64,000 nt of DNA from Ferrimonas futtsuensis DSM 18154 (GTDB lineage Bacteria; Pseudomonadota; Gammaproteobacteria; Enterobacterales; Shewanellaceae). The notes beneath the pieces are model-generated. The model made no database searches and had not been told where the DNA came from. It worked only from the letters and a program-made list of their open reading frames with translations. The number at the start of each line of letters is the position of its first letter. Within the stretch, counting starts at the first letter, position 1. Below, piece by piece: positions 26,922 to 35,259 of the stretch. The position numbers and the translations under genes were made by a program. The stretch spans positions 1-64,000 of the forward strand of contig NZ_AUGL01000009.1 in the NCBI RefSeq assembly GCF_000422645.1, read 5' to 3'.

Positions 26922-29900
26922 CTAGGCCTCCAGCCGGGTGGGCAACACCAGCAGAGGCTGGTAGAGATCCTCAGCCAGGCTTGCGAAGCGCTGGGGATCC
27001 AGTTGGGAAAAGTCGGGAAACTGACGAGTCAGATAGGGGCTGTAGCCCAGATCGCCCCCGCCGAAGAAACCGGGTTCATAGGCAACCTGGGCCTTACCCA
27101 TCCGTTCCTCATCGTCGCCGTCCGCAGCCAGGTAGGCCAGTGCCGCCCTGGGGGCCACAGGCAGAGGCTGTTGCATCCCTTCCAGATAACGGCTCAGCAG
27201 AGTCTGCAGCTGCCGATGAGCGGATTCGGCCTCCATGGGCAACAAACTCCAGCTGCTGTCGGCGCCGATAAGCACCGACGTCATCGAGTGGCCACAGGCA
27301 CAGCCCGCCAGATGGCCGAGATAGAGCCTGGCCATATGCAGTGGGTTCTTCAGCCCCTTGTCGGTGGCCAGCACCGCCGGGCGCACCTCCACCTGGTGCC
27401 AATGGCTATCGCCACTGCGATAGAGACGGCTGAGCCAATCCTCCATGGCCAGACCGGGCACCTCAGCCCTGAGTTCCAGGGAGGTTTCCACCAACTCCAG
27501 GTCGGCGGTGTAGCGGCGCAGGGATTCGAACGCCTCCACCGCCGGACGGGTCAGGTCATCGCCCGCCAGCGCGGCGAACCCCTTCATCGGCAGTTGTCCC
27601 CGTCCGGTGAGCCGGGCCAAAGTATGGTCTACGGCGCCCTTGGCCCCATCCGGTTCGCCCATATAGAGCTCTCCCAGCAACTCCTCTCGGAGCAGGTAGC
27701 GCTGCAGGTTGTCCAGGGCAAAGGGCTCCAGATCCTCGCTGGCCGCCACCTCCACGTTGAACCACACCCCGAGGCGCTGATTCATGAAGCAGCCCACCGG
27801 ATCCTTGAGCAGCCCCACCAGGGCGCGAAGCTCGATGGGCTCCTCCCCCTGCCAATTCTCCATCTGCGTCTGCGCCTGGGCGTCCGGCGGCGTATGTACC
27901 TGGCACCACTCCCGACCATAGGAGAACAGTTGCCCTGACCGGACATCAAAATAGCTGCTGGAGAAGGGCTGCAGCGGATGAACCCAGGTGAGACGCTCGA
28001 TCAGCGCCTCGCCGCCTGCGAAGGCGCTGGCCAGGTAATCCCGCAGCTGTCCCACCAGCACCGAAGGGGTGCGCTCGGTGTTGTCGCGGACGTTGCGGCC
28101 GACATAGCTGATATAGAGCTGGCTGCGCGCCGCCAGCAACGCCTCCAGGAACAGATAACGGTCATCCTCGCGGCGGGAGCGATCGCCGGGCCGGTATTGG
28201 CCGCGAATCGCCATCAGATCAAAGTCCAGGGGCGGACGGCTCCTGGGGTAGTCGCCATCGTTCATCCCCAGCAGGCACACCTGCCTGAACGGGATCGCCC
28301 GCATGGGCATCAGGGTACAGAAGTTCACTTTCCCGGCCAGGAAGCGTTGGGAGACCCCCTCCTCGCCAAAGGGTGCCAGGGCCACCTCACGCACCACGGT
28401 GATCGGCAACGGCTCCTCCAGCTGGGCCTCATCACAGGCCTCCAGCCAGTGGGCCATGGCATCCTGCAGTCGGGTCAGCAGCAGGGTTTCCTGCTCATCC
28501 TGAGGTTCAAACAGCGAATCGGTGCTCTCCCGCAGCAGTTGATGCCACTGGGCCGGGGTGTGACTCTGCCCCAGTTGCTGCCACAACTCACCCAACCGGT
28601 CGATGAGCAGGCTGAGCTTGCCCACCAGGGCCGCATCCAGGCCGCCCACCTCGTCCAGGGGTTCGATGCCGTGCCAGGCTTCCCCGTCACCGACGGCGTA
28701 ACCCAGCAGCATCCGCTTGAGGCCAAAACGCCAGGTATTCTGCTCCAGCTGGGCGGGCAGCTCCAGGGCGTGGCGCTGCTCGCCATCCAGCCCCCAGCGG
28801 ATTCCCGCCTGCTCGACCCAGCGTCCCAGCAGCGTCAGTTCGGCCTCATCGATGCCAAACCGTGCTCGAAGGGCCGGCACCGACAGCAGCTCCATCAGTT
28901 CGGACACCGCAAAGCGGGACCGGGGCAGATGCAGCAGCTTCTCCAGGGCCAGCACCACCACCTGATGACCGCGCTCAGGCCGGTCGGCGATGGTGTAGGG
29001 AATGTAGCGGTTGTCGTCCCGGTCCAGGTGGCCAAACACCGCTTCGATGTGGGGCGCGTAGAGATCCACGTCCGGCATCATCACGATCACCTCGGAGGGG
29101 CTCAGATCCGGCTCCTGCTGGAAGCGCTGCAGCAATTGATCGTGCAGGATCTCCACTTCGCGCTGACGGCTGTGGGCCAGGTGAAACACCAGGCTGTGGT
29201 CCTCCTCGGCGACTGGCCAGGGGGTGTCCGGCATGGGGTCCAGATCGAAGATCCCCTGCTGCATCCGCCTCAGAATGGACTCTGGCCCCAGGTCCATGGG
29301 AGGGGACCAGAGATCGATGCTCTGAAAATGGCTGCGGTACTGATCCGGCTCGTCGATGCCATAGAGCATGCCGATGTAGTCCCTGCCCTGCTTGCCCCAG
29401 GCCGCCAGCAGAGGGTTGGCGTGCTGATGCATCTGCTCCAGGGAGAGCAACTCCGGCGTTCCAGGTTTGGGGGTGTGTCTGGCCCGGGCCAGCTCCCGTC
29501 GCAACAGTTCTCTGTCCTCGACGATGTCCGCCCAGAAATGCTGGCAGGGGTTCTGCACACAGAGCAGGATCTGGCAGTGCTTGGCCAGCGCCTTGAGGGC
29601 TTCCACCGCCTGCTGAGGCAGGGCGCTGATGCCAAACACCAGCAGCCGCCTGGGCAAGCCTGGGGGGCGGGACTCGGCACTCTCCAGCGCCTGGATAAAG
29701 TGCTGATGCAGGGAGGCCCGGCTGCTGCCCCGCCAGTGCGGCGCCATGTCGGCAATCAGGGCACGCCAAAGTCTGGGCTGCCAACACAGCGCCTCCTCCA
29801 GAGGCTGGCTGCGCCCTTCACCATCGACCATCTCGTCCCGGCCGACCGCCCAGGCATCGAGCCAGTCCGCCCGATACACCTGATACTGGTCAAACAGATC

Positions 29901-30326
29901 CGCCAACTGCTCCGCCAGTTGATCCCGCTTGCGCAGATCGTCGTCCTGCTCCAGGAAACGGCGCAGCGGCGCAAACGCCTCCTGACTGAGCAGTTGCGGC
30001 AACAACTTGAGAATTCGCCAGCGAAGCCTGGGTTTGTCGAAGGGGGAGTCCTTAGGCACCGCCTCGGCGCCCAATACGGTGCGATAGCTTTCCCAAAGGA
30101 AGCGGGACGGCAGCTGCATCTCCTGGGCGGCGGCAATCTTCAACTGGGGATCTGCGGCGAAGGCCAGTTTCAGCCACTGGGCCATACCGTTGCTCTGCAC
30201 CAGGAACAGCTCCCGCTCCAGAGGGGCCAGAGGGTGGTGGCGTACCCACTGCACCAGCAGATCGCGCAGGTCCTCCATCTGATTGGCGTGAATGATGGAG
30301 AGACCGGGTTGAAGTTGAGCCGACAT
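26922..30326 (-). CDS. recC: exodeoxyribonuclease V gamma subunit RecC
   Basis: This is the large, catalytically inactive helicase/nuclease-fold subunit that recognises Chi. It starts MSAQLQPGLSIIHANQMEDL and carries LERELFLVQSNGMAQWLKL, close to the E. coli RecC N-terminus. Another landmark is CLLGMNDGDYPRSRPPLDFD near residue 690. The start at 30326 gives 1134 residues and best matches the family; in-frame ATGs at 30338 and 30362 are also possible and no candidate has a strong ribosome site. It is the first gene of the recC-recB-recD-vanZ unit. Confidence 0.93.
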   Translation of the reverse strand: MSAQLQPGLSIIHANQMEDLRDLLVQWVRHHPLAPLERELFLVQSNGMAQWLKLAFAADPQLKIAAAQEMQLPSRFLWESYRTVLGAEAVPKDSPFDKPRLRWRILKLLPQLLSQEAFAPLRRFLEQDDDLRKRDQLAEQLADLFDQYQVYRADWLDAWAVGRDEMVDGEGRSQPLEEALCWQPRLWRALIADMAPHWRGSSRASLHQHFIQALESAESRPPGLPRRLLVFGISALPQQAVEALKALAKHCQILLCVQNPCQHFWADIVEDRELLRRELARARHTPKPGTPELLSLEQMHQHANPLLAAWGKQGRDYIGMLYGIDEPDQYRSHFQSIDLWSPPMDLGPESILRRMQQGIFDLDPMPDTPWPVAEEDHSLVFHLAHSRQREVEILHDQLLQRFQQEPDLSPSEVIVMMPDVDLYAPHIEAVFGHLDRDDNRYIPYTIADRPERGHQVVVLALEKLLHLPRSRFAVSELMELLSVPALRARFGIDEAELTLLGRWVEQAGIRWGLDGEQRHALELPAQLEQNTWRFGLKRMLLGYAVGDGEAWHGIEPLDEVGGLDAALVGKLSLLIDRLGELWQQLGQSHTPAQWHQLLRESTDSLFEPQDEQETLLLTRLQDAMAHWLEACDEAQLEEPLPITVVREVALAPFGEEGVSQRFLAGKVNFCTLMPMRAIPFRQVCLLGMNDGDYPRSRPPLDFDLMAIRGQYRPGDRSRREDDRYLFLEALLAARSQLYISYVGRNVRDNTERTPSVLVGQLRDYLASAFAGGEALIERLTWVHPLQPFSSSYFDVRSGQLFSYGREWCQVHTPPDAQAQTQMENWQGEEPIELRALVGLLKDPVGCFMNQRLGVWFNVEVAASEDLEPFALDNLQRYLLREELLGELYMGEPDGAKGAVDHTLARLTGRGQLPMKGFAALAGDDLTRPAVEAFESLRRYTADLELVETSLELRAEVPGLAMEDWLSRLYRSGDSHWHQVEVRPAVLATDKGLKNPLHMARLYLGHLAGCACGHSMTSVLIGADSSWSLLPMEAESAHRQLQTLLSRYLEGMQQPLPVAPRAALAYLAADGDDEERMGKAQVAYEPGFFGGGDLGYSPYLTRQFPDFSQLDPQRFASLAEDLYQPLLVLPTRLEA

Positions 30327-30514
30327 CGACGCATCCATTGCTAAGCTAAGTCTGCCAATCATAACGAGATTTCAGGCTTTGCTCTATGGCCCCGGACACT
30401 CAGGCGACCAAGGGGTGACAAATCCATCAAAGCAGCGGGTCACTGCCTGTGGCACCGGCCTGGCAACACTCGCTCTGGGTCATTCGATTTTGACGAACAA
30501 CCTGAGGATCCATT

Positions 30515-31276
30515 ATGTTGTGCCTCATTAATCTGCCAGGGAGAATCAAGGCCCCAATGTCGCTGCTAAAGCCAGCCAGGAAGCTGCACAAAATCCTAAG
30601 TTATTTCGTCTTTATTCAGGTCACCCTGTGGATTGTCGGCGGCGCCTATTTCGCCCTGGTGCCCTTCAAGCCTCTGGTAAAGGGCCAGGATTACTATCAG
30701 CCACCCGCGCTCACCGCCGATCCGCTGTCCGTGTCGGAGACCATTCGCTTTATGGAGACCCCCCTGGAGTCTCTCTCCATCAGCCCATCGGCACAGGGCC
30801 CTCTGCTCAAAACCAACCAGAGCGTGTTTTCCGTCAATACCGGTCATGAAGCCCTGCCCATCGATAAGGACGCCATCGCCCGCTTTGCCCAGACTCTCTA
30901 TACCGGTCCGGGATCGCTGAAGCCACCAACATTTCTCGACACCATAGAGCCCAAAGTCGCGGGGCTGGTGGATGAGGTGGGCGGCAGACGCGAACTGTGG
31001 CTGGTTGAGGCGAACGACGGTCCCGGCACCCGCCTCTACTTCGATGCCTATGGCACTCTGGTGACGGTGCGAAACGACGCCTGGGTGGGTTTCGACCTGC
31101 TGTGGAAACTGCACATCATGGACTATGGCGAGGGGGAGGATTTCAACAACCCCCTGCTGATGGTCTTCTCCGTCAGCGCCCTGCTGTTTGCCCTTTCCGG
31201 CTGCGTTCTGGCCATTGGCGGTCTGCGCCAGAGCCTGTCCCGCCGCCTGACCCGGCGTAGAAGAGCCCGGGGATGA
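30515..31276 (+). CDS. PepSY-domain membrane protein
   Basis: This 253-residue protein has one N-terminal helix (LSYFVFIQVTLWIVGGAYFALV), an extracytoplasmic part of about 150 residues and a C-terminal helix (LLMVFSVSALLFALSGCVLAIGG). The segment GTRLYFDAYGTLVTVRNDAWVGFDLLWKLHIMDYGEGED is the typical end of PepSY-associated TM proteins of iron or reductase systems. The exact role is unknown. The first ATG (30515) has GAGG in front; a second in-frame ATG at 30557 is possible. It overlaps the following GST gene by four bases. Confidence 0.72.
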   Translation: MLCLINLPGRIKAPMSLLKPARKLHKILSYFVFIQVTLWIVGGAYFALVPFKPLVKGQDYYQPPALTADPLSVSETIRFMETPLESLSISPSAQGPLLKTNQSVFSVNTGHEALPIDKDAIARFAQTLYTGPGSLKPPTFLDTIEPKVAGLVDEVGGRRELWLVEANDGPGTRLYFDAYGTLVTVRNDAWVGFDLLWKLHIMDYGEGEDFNNPLLMVFSVSALLFALSGCVLAIGGLRQSLSRRLTRRRRARG

Positions 31277-31917
31277 CACGGCCAACCCTGTACAGCTTTC
31301 GCCGCTGCCCCTACGCCATGCGGGCGCGACTGGCCCTGGCCTACCTGGGGCGCCCACTGGCCCTCAGGGAGGTGGTGCTGAAACACAAACCCTGGGAACT
31401 GCTGGCCCTGTCCCCCAAGGGCACGGTGCCGGTGCTGCAACTGGCCGATGGCCAGGTGCTGGAGCACAGCCTGCAGATCATGCTGTGGGCTTTGGGTCAG
31501 GCCGACCCTGACCTGTGGTGGCCAAAGTCCACCGAACAGCAGCGGCTGACCCTGGAGCTTATCCAGCGGAACGACGGCGAGTTCAAGCACTGGCTGGACA
31601 GGTATAAATACGCCGATCGCCACCCCCACCCTCAGCAGTGGTACCGGCAAAAGTCCGAGCCTTGGCTCGACCGGCTGGAAGCCATGCTGAAGCACTCTCC
31701 CTGGCTATTGGGAGACAGATTGACCCTGGCGGATGCGGCGCTGCTGCCCTTTATCCGTCAGTACGCCATGGTGGACCGCCCCTGGTTTGACGAACGCTAC
31801 CCTGACTTAAACCTGTGGCTGAGCCGGTGGCTGGAGGGTGACCTCTATGGCCGCATCATGACCAAGTTTTCCCCCTGGCAGCCCGGCGATCCGCCTACTC
31901 TGTGGCCAAGTAACTAG
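31273..31917 (+). CDS. glutathione S-transferase family protein
   Basis: The 214-residue protein has a thioredoxin-fold N-terminal domain starting TLYSFRRCPYAMRARLALAY, with the CPYA active-site segment at 12-15. SPKGTVPVLQL supplies the cis-proline for the glutathione site. The C-terminal domain is all-helical (LLGDRLTLADAALLPFIRQYAM). Such proteins conjugate or reduce with glutathione; the substrate cannot be read here. It is coupled to the PepSY gene by ATGA overlap. Confidence 0.85.
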   Translation: MTRPTLYSFRRCPYAMRARLALAYLGRPLALREVVLKHKPWELLALSPKGTVPVLQLADGQVLEHSLQIMLWALGQADPDLWWPKSTEQQRLTLELIQRNDGEFKHWLDRYKYADRHPHPQQWYRQKSEPWLDRLEAMLKHSPWLLGDRLTLADAALLPFIRQYAMVDRPWFDERYPDLNLWLSRWLEGDLYGRIMTKFSPWQPGDPPTLWPSN

Positions 31918-32015
31918 ACTCGACTTATCAATGCCATAAAATCGGCGTAACATATCGCCCCCTTGAACCGAATTCCGGCCCCCGGGCCACAATCCACATT
32001 AGGAATCACAGAGCC

Positions 32016-32864
32016 ATGCGTCGACTGATTGCCCTGCTGACCCTGGCGGTAGCCCCGCTGGTTTCCGCTCAGACCTTTACCTTCACCGCCATTCCTGATC
32101 AGGATGAGTCCAAGCTGCGCAGCCGCTTCGATCAGGTTGCCGACTACCTCTCCGGCGAACTGGGGGTCGAGGTGAAGTACATCCCGGTGAAATCCTACGC
32201 CGCCTCCATCACCGCGTTCCGCAATAACCAGGTCCAGCTGGCCTGGTTCGGTGGCCTCTCCGGCGTACAGGCCCGCGCCCGGGTGCCCGGCAGCGAAGCC
32301 ATTGCTCAGGGCTATGAAGACCAGTTTTTCAAGTCCTACATCATTGCCCACACCAGCACCGGCCTGGAAGCCGCCGCCTCCCTGCAGCAGGCGATGAAGG
32401 GGATGACCTTCACCTTCGGATCCAAAGGCTCCACCTCCGGTCGCCTGATGCCCGAATTCTACCTGCGTGAAGCCTTCCAGGAAGCGCCCGACAAGAGCTT
32501 CCGCAAGGTGGGCTTCAGTGGTGACCACAGCCGCACCATCGCCCTGGTTCAGGCAGGCAGCTACCAGGTTGGCGCGGTGAACTACAAAGTGTGGGAATCT
32601 GAGCTGGCCGCCGGCAAGGTGGACACCAGCAAGGTGAAGGTGATCTGGGAAACCCCCACCTACCCCGACTACCAGTGGACCATTCGCGGTGACGTGGACG
32701 CCCAGTATGGCGAAGGCTTCAAAGCCAAGGTGACCCAGGCGCTGCTGCAGATGAAAGATGAAAAGCTGCTGAACGCCTTCCCGCGCTCCAGCTTCGTACC
32801 GGCCACCAACGCCGACTACGCCCCCATCAAGGACACCGCCAAATCCATCGGCCTGATGGACTAA
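32016..32864 (+). CDS. PhnD-like ABC substrate-binding protein (putative selenate type)
   Basis: This 282-residue periplasmic protein has a signal peptide (MRRLIALLTLAVAPLVSA). The opening FTFTAIPDQDESKLRSRF and VQLAWFGGLSGVQARARVPG are characteristic of a branch of PhnD-like proteins annotated as putative selenate transporters. The hinge region GSKGSTSGRLMPEFYLR is the usual anion-binding Ser/Thr segment. Phosphonate, phosphite or another oxyanion is equally possible from the fold. It is the first gene of a three-gene transporter operon. No selenium-metabolism gene (selD, selU) is adjacent, so substrate assignment is tentative. Confidence 0.8.
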   Translation: MRRLIALLTLAVAPLVSAQTFTFTAIPDQDESKLRSRFDQVADYLSGELGVEVKYIPVKSYAASITAFRNNQVQLAWFGGLSGVQARARVPGSEAIAQGYEDQFFKSYIIAHTSTGLEAAASLQQAMKGMTFTFGSKGSTSGRLMPEFYLREAFQEAPDKSFRKVGFSGDHSRTIALVQAGSYQVGAVNYKVWESELAAGKVDTSKVKVIWETPTYPDYQWTIRGDVDAQYGEGFKAKVTQALLQMKDEKLLNAFPRSSFVPATNADYAPIKDTAKSIGLMD

Positions 32865-32871
32865 GGCGAGC

Positions 32872-33558
32872 ATGAGTGCTGAGCTGGCCCTGCAAGGGGC
32901 CTCACTGAAGATCGGTGACCAGTGGATCGTCAAGCCGCTGTCCCTGACCATACACGCCGGCCAGACCGTGGCCCTGGTGGGGGAAAGCGGTGCCGGCAAA
33001 TCCTCCCTGCTGGAGCTGCTGCGCCGCGCCCACGAGGACCAGGTCGCCTGGTGCCCCCAGCACCCGGCCCTGGTGCCCATGCTCAGCCTCTACCTCAATG
33101 TCTACATGGGCCGGCTCCATGAGTTCGGCCTGTGGCAGAACCTGGCCAACCTGGTCCGGCCCGATGCGGCCCAGTGGCGAGCCATTCAACAACTGGCCAA
33201 TGAGTTGGGGCTGCTCAACGGCAGTGGCGACCAGCGGCTGAGTCAGTCCGCCGAGCGCTTCTCCGGTGGCGAGCAGCAGAGAATCAACATCTCCCGGGCC
33301 CTGTTCCAGCAACGCCCCATCTTTCTGGGCGATGAACCGGTGTCTGCGGTGGATGAGGCTCAGGCCAGGCGCATCATCGAGCGCATCAAGGCCCATCACC
33401 AGACCACAGTACTGGCCCTGCACGACGTGGACCTGGCGCTGGCCTGTGCCGATCGCATTATCGGCATGAGTCAGGGTGAGGTGGTGCTGGATAAACCGGC
33501 TAATCAGCTGGATGCCACCACCCTGCTCACCCTCTACCCCAGTCATCAGCATGGCTGA
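32872..33558 (+). CDS. PhnC-like ABC transporter ATPase
   Basis: The 228-residue ATPase starts seven bases after the binding-protein stop. The Walker A GESGAGKSS (about 39-47), the signature FSGGEQQRINISRALFQ and the Walker B PIFLGDEPVSAVDE are intact, and the H-loop ALHDVDLAL follows. The stretch between Walker A and the signature, with the Q-loop at VAWCPQHPALVPMLSL, matches PhnC/SsuB-type importers. It energises the fused permease encoded downstream, whose start overlaps its stop by eight bases. Confidence 0.88.
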   Translation: MSAELALQGASLKIGDQWIVKPLSLTIHAGQTVALVGESGAGKSSLLELLRRAHEDQVAWCPQHPALVPMLSLYLNVYMGRLHEFGLWQNLANLVRPDAAQWRAIQQLANELGLLNGSGDQRLSQSAERFSGGEQQRINISRALFQQRPIFLGDEPVSAVDEAQARRIIERIKAHHQTTVLALHDVDLALACADRIIGMSQGEVVLDKPANQLDATTLLTLYPSHQHG

Positions 33559-35068
33559 GTCCCTGCCCAACCGGTCGAACAACCGGGCCGCCGAATTTCG
33601 TCGCATTACGCTGCTATTGGCACTGGCGGCGCTGTTGTGCCTGCCCTGGGCGGACCTGGAGATCACTCAGGTGTCCCCCGGTGCCGAGCTGGCCCGATTG
33701 GTGGCCGGCGCACTGAGCCCCGATTTCTTCGCCACCGAATACCTGCTGGAGGCAATTGCCACCACCCTGGCCTTCGCCCTGCAGGGGATCGCCCTGGCTG
33801 CCCTGTGCGGTTTGCTGCTGGCCCTGTTCTACCGCTACCCCGTGGTTCGGGTGAGCGCCGCCCTGCTGCGCTCGGTTCATGAACTGTTCTGGGCACTGAT
33901 GTTCCTGCAGGTGTTTGGCCTGAGCTCCCTCACCGGCGTCCTGGCCCTGTGGATCCCCTACACCGGCATCTTCACCAAAGTGTATGGCGAAATTCTGGAG
34001 GAGGTCGACCCGGCTACCGAGCAGGCACTGCCGAGAAGCGGCGGCATCGCCAACGCCATCAGCCGGCTCGTTTATGCCAGGCTGCCCCTGGCCTGGCCAC
34101 ACATCCGCCACTACACCAAATACCGGCTGGAGTGCGGATTGCGCTCCTCTGTGGTGCTGGGTTTTGTCGGCCTGCCCACCCTGGGCTACCACCTGGAGAC
34201 CGCCTTTCGGCAGGGGCTCTACGGCGAAGCCGCCGCCCTGCTCTATCTGTTCTACCTGATCATCGCCACCATGAAGTGGTGGTGCCGGGCGCCCCTGCTG
34301 CCCCTCTACCTGGGGCTGGCGCTGTGGTACCTGCCGCCGGTGGCCTCCATCAACGGTGAGCTGATCTTGCAGTTCTTCACCCAGGACATCGTGCCTGCGC
34401 CACTGAAAAACGGTGGCGAACTGTGGCCCTGGTTCCTGCGCCTTTGGCAGGAACAAATCTTCCCCGGGCTGACCGATACCCTGCTCCTGAGCCAGATGGC
34501 CCTGCTGCTGACCGCCCTGCTGACCCTAATATGGTTCCCCCTGCGCAGCCGCTGGTTCTTTGGCCGTCCCCTGCGCGCCCTGGGCCAGGGATTTCTGATT
34601 GTCACCCGCTCCACCCCTGAGTTCGTACTGGCGTTCGTCGGCCTGCTGATTCTGGGACCCAGCCTGCTGCCGGCCCTGCTGGCCCTGGGGATTCACAATG
34701 GCGCCATCATCGGCCATCTGGTGGGGGGCTACGCCCAGGAGCTAAAACTCAGGCCCGACGATGCCCCCACAGGCTACAGCCGGGTCGGGCTCTACTTCTA
34801 TCAGGTGCTGCCCAGGGTCTACCCGCAGTTGATCACCTGGCTGCTCTATCGCTGGGAGATCATTCAGCGGGAAACCGCCATTTTGGGAGTACTGGGGATC
34901 ACCACCTTGGGCTTCTACATCGACTCGGCGTTCGAGGAGTTCCGCTTTGACCGGGCCATGGTGCTGATTGGCGCCGCAGCGCTGCTAAACGTGGCAGTGG
35001 ATGCCACCGCACGGGCTCTGCGCGCCCGGCTGCAGCAGGGGGACCGACTGTCCCGGCGCGATGCTTGA
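33551..35068 (+). CDS. fused double PhnE-like ABC permease
   Basis: With the start at 33551 the protein has 505 residues. It contains two successive permease modules of about 240 residues each, with the EAA loops visible as YGEILEEVDPATEQALPRSG (first half) and GYAQELKLRPDDAPTGYSRVG (second half). Most phosphonate-type importers use one module per polypeptide as a dimer, so this is a natural fusion of both halves. The first in-frame ATG region upstream (33476) lies within the ATPase and is not used. It ends the operon. Confidence 0.85.
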   Translation: MAESLPNRSNNRAAEFRRITLLLALAALLCLPWADLEITQVSPGAELARLVAGALSPDFFATEYLLEAIATTLAFALQGIALAALCGLLLALFYRYPVVRVSAALLRSVHELFWALMFLQVFGLSSLTGVLALWIPYTGIFTKVYGEILEEVDPATEQALPRSGGIANAISRLVYARLPLAWPHIRHYTKYRLECGLRSSVVLGFVGLPTLGYHLETAFRQGLYGEAAALLYLFYLIIATMKWWCRAPLLPLYLGLALWYLPPVASINGELILQFFTQDIVPAPLKNGGELWPWFLRLWQEQIFPGLTDTLLLSQMALLLTALLTLIWFPLRSRWFFGRPLRALGQGFLIVTRSTPEFVLAFVGLLILGPSLLPALLALGIHNGAIIGHLVGGYAQELKLRPDDAPTGYSRVGLYFYQVLPRVYPQLITWLLYRWEIIQRETAILGVLGITTLGFYIDSAFEEFRFDRAMVLIGAAALLNVAVDATARALRARLQQGDRLSRRDA

Positions 35069-35259
35069 GGTCACTTTCCTGGCGTCTACCCAAAAGGGCG
35101 TCAATCGCCACGAAGCGGCCATCGGACAGTTTCAGTCAGCTCTGTCTCCATTGCCGCCTAAATTGACTATGAAACTCATAATACTATTTGCTCTGTATTT
35201 CTCGATTCGCTAATATTTGCGACATATTTCTACACTGTAGATATAGGTCGGATAGCAGT

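Noticed and set aside
23919-27938. 1339-residue open frame opposite recB and recC
   Set aside because: A long antisense frame caused by high G+C codon bias; the minus-strand genes have intact motifs.
27978-30344. 788-residue open frame opposite recC
   Set aside because: It is an antisense shadow, with repeated Gln/His/Leu composition and no family pattern.
35188-35259. Upstream extension of the UvrA-like gene and a possible SOS box there
   Set aside because: The extra residues do not match the family, and CTGTAGATATAGGTCG lacks the second CAG half of a LexA box.
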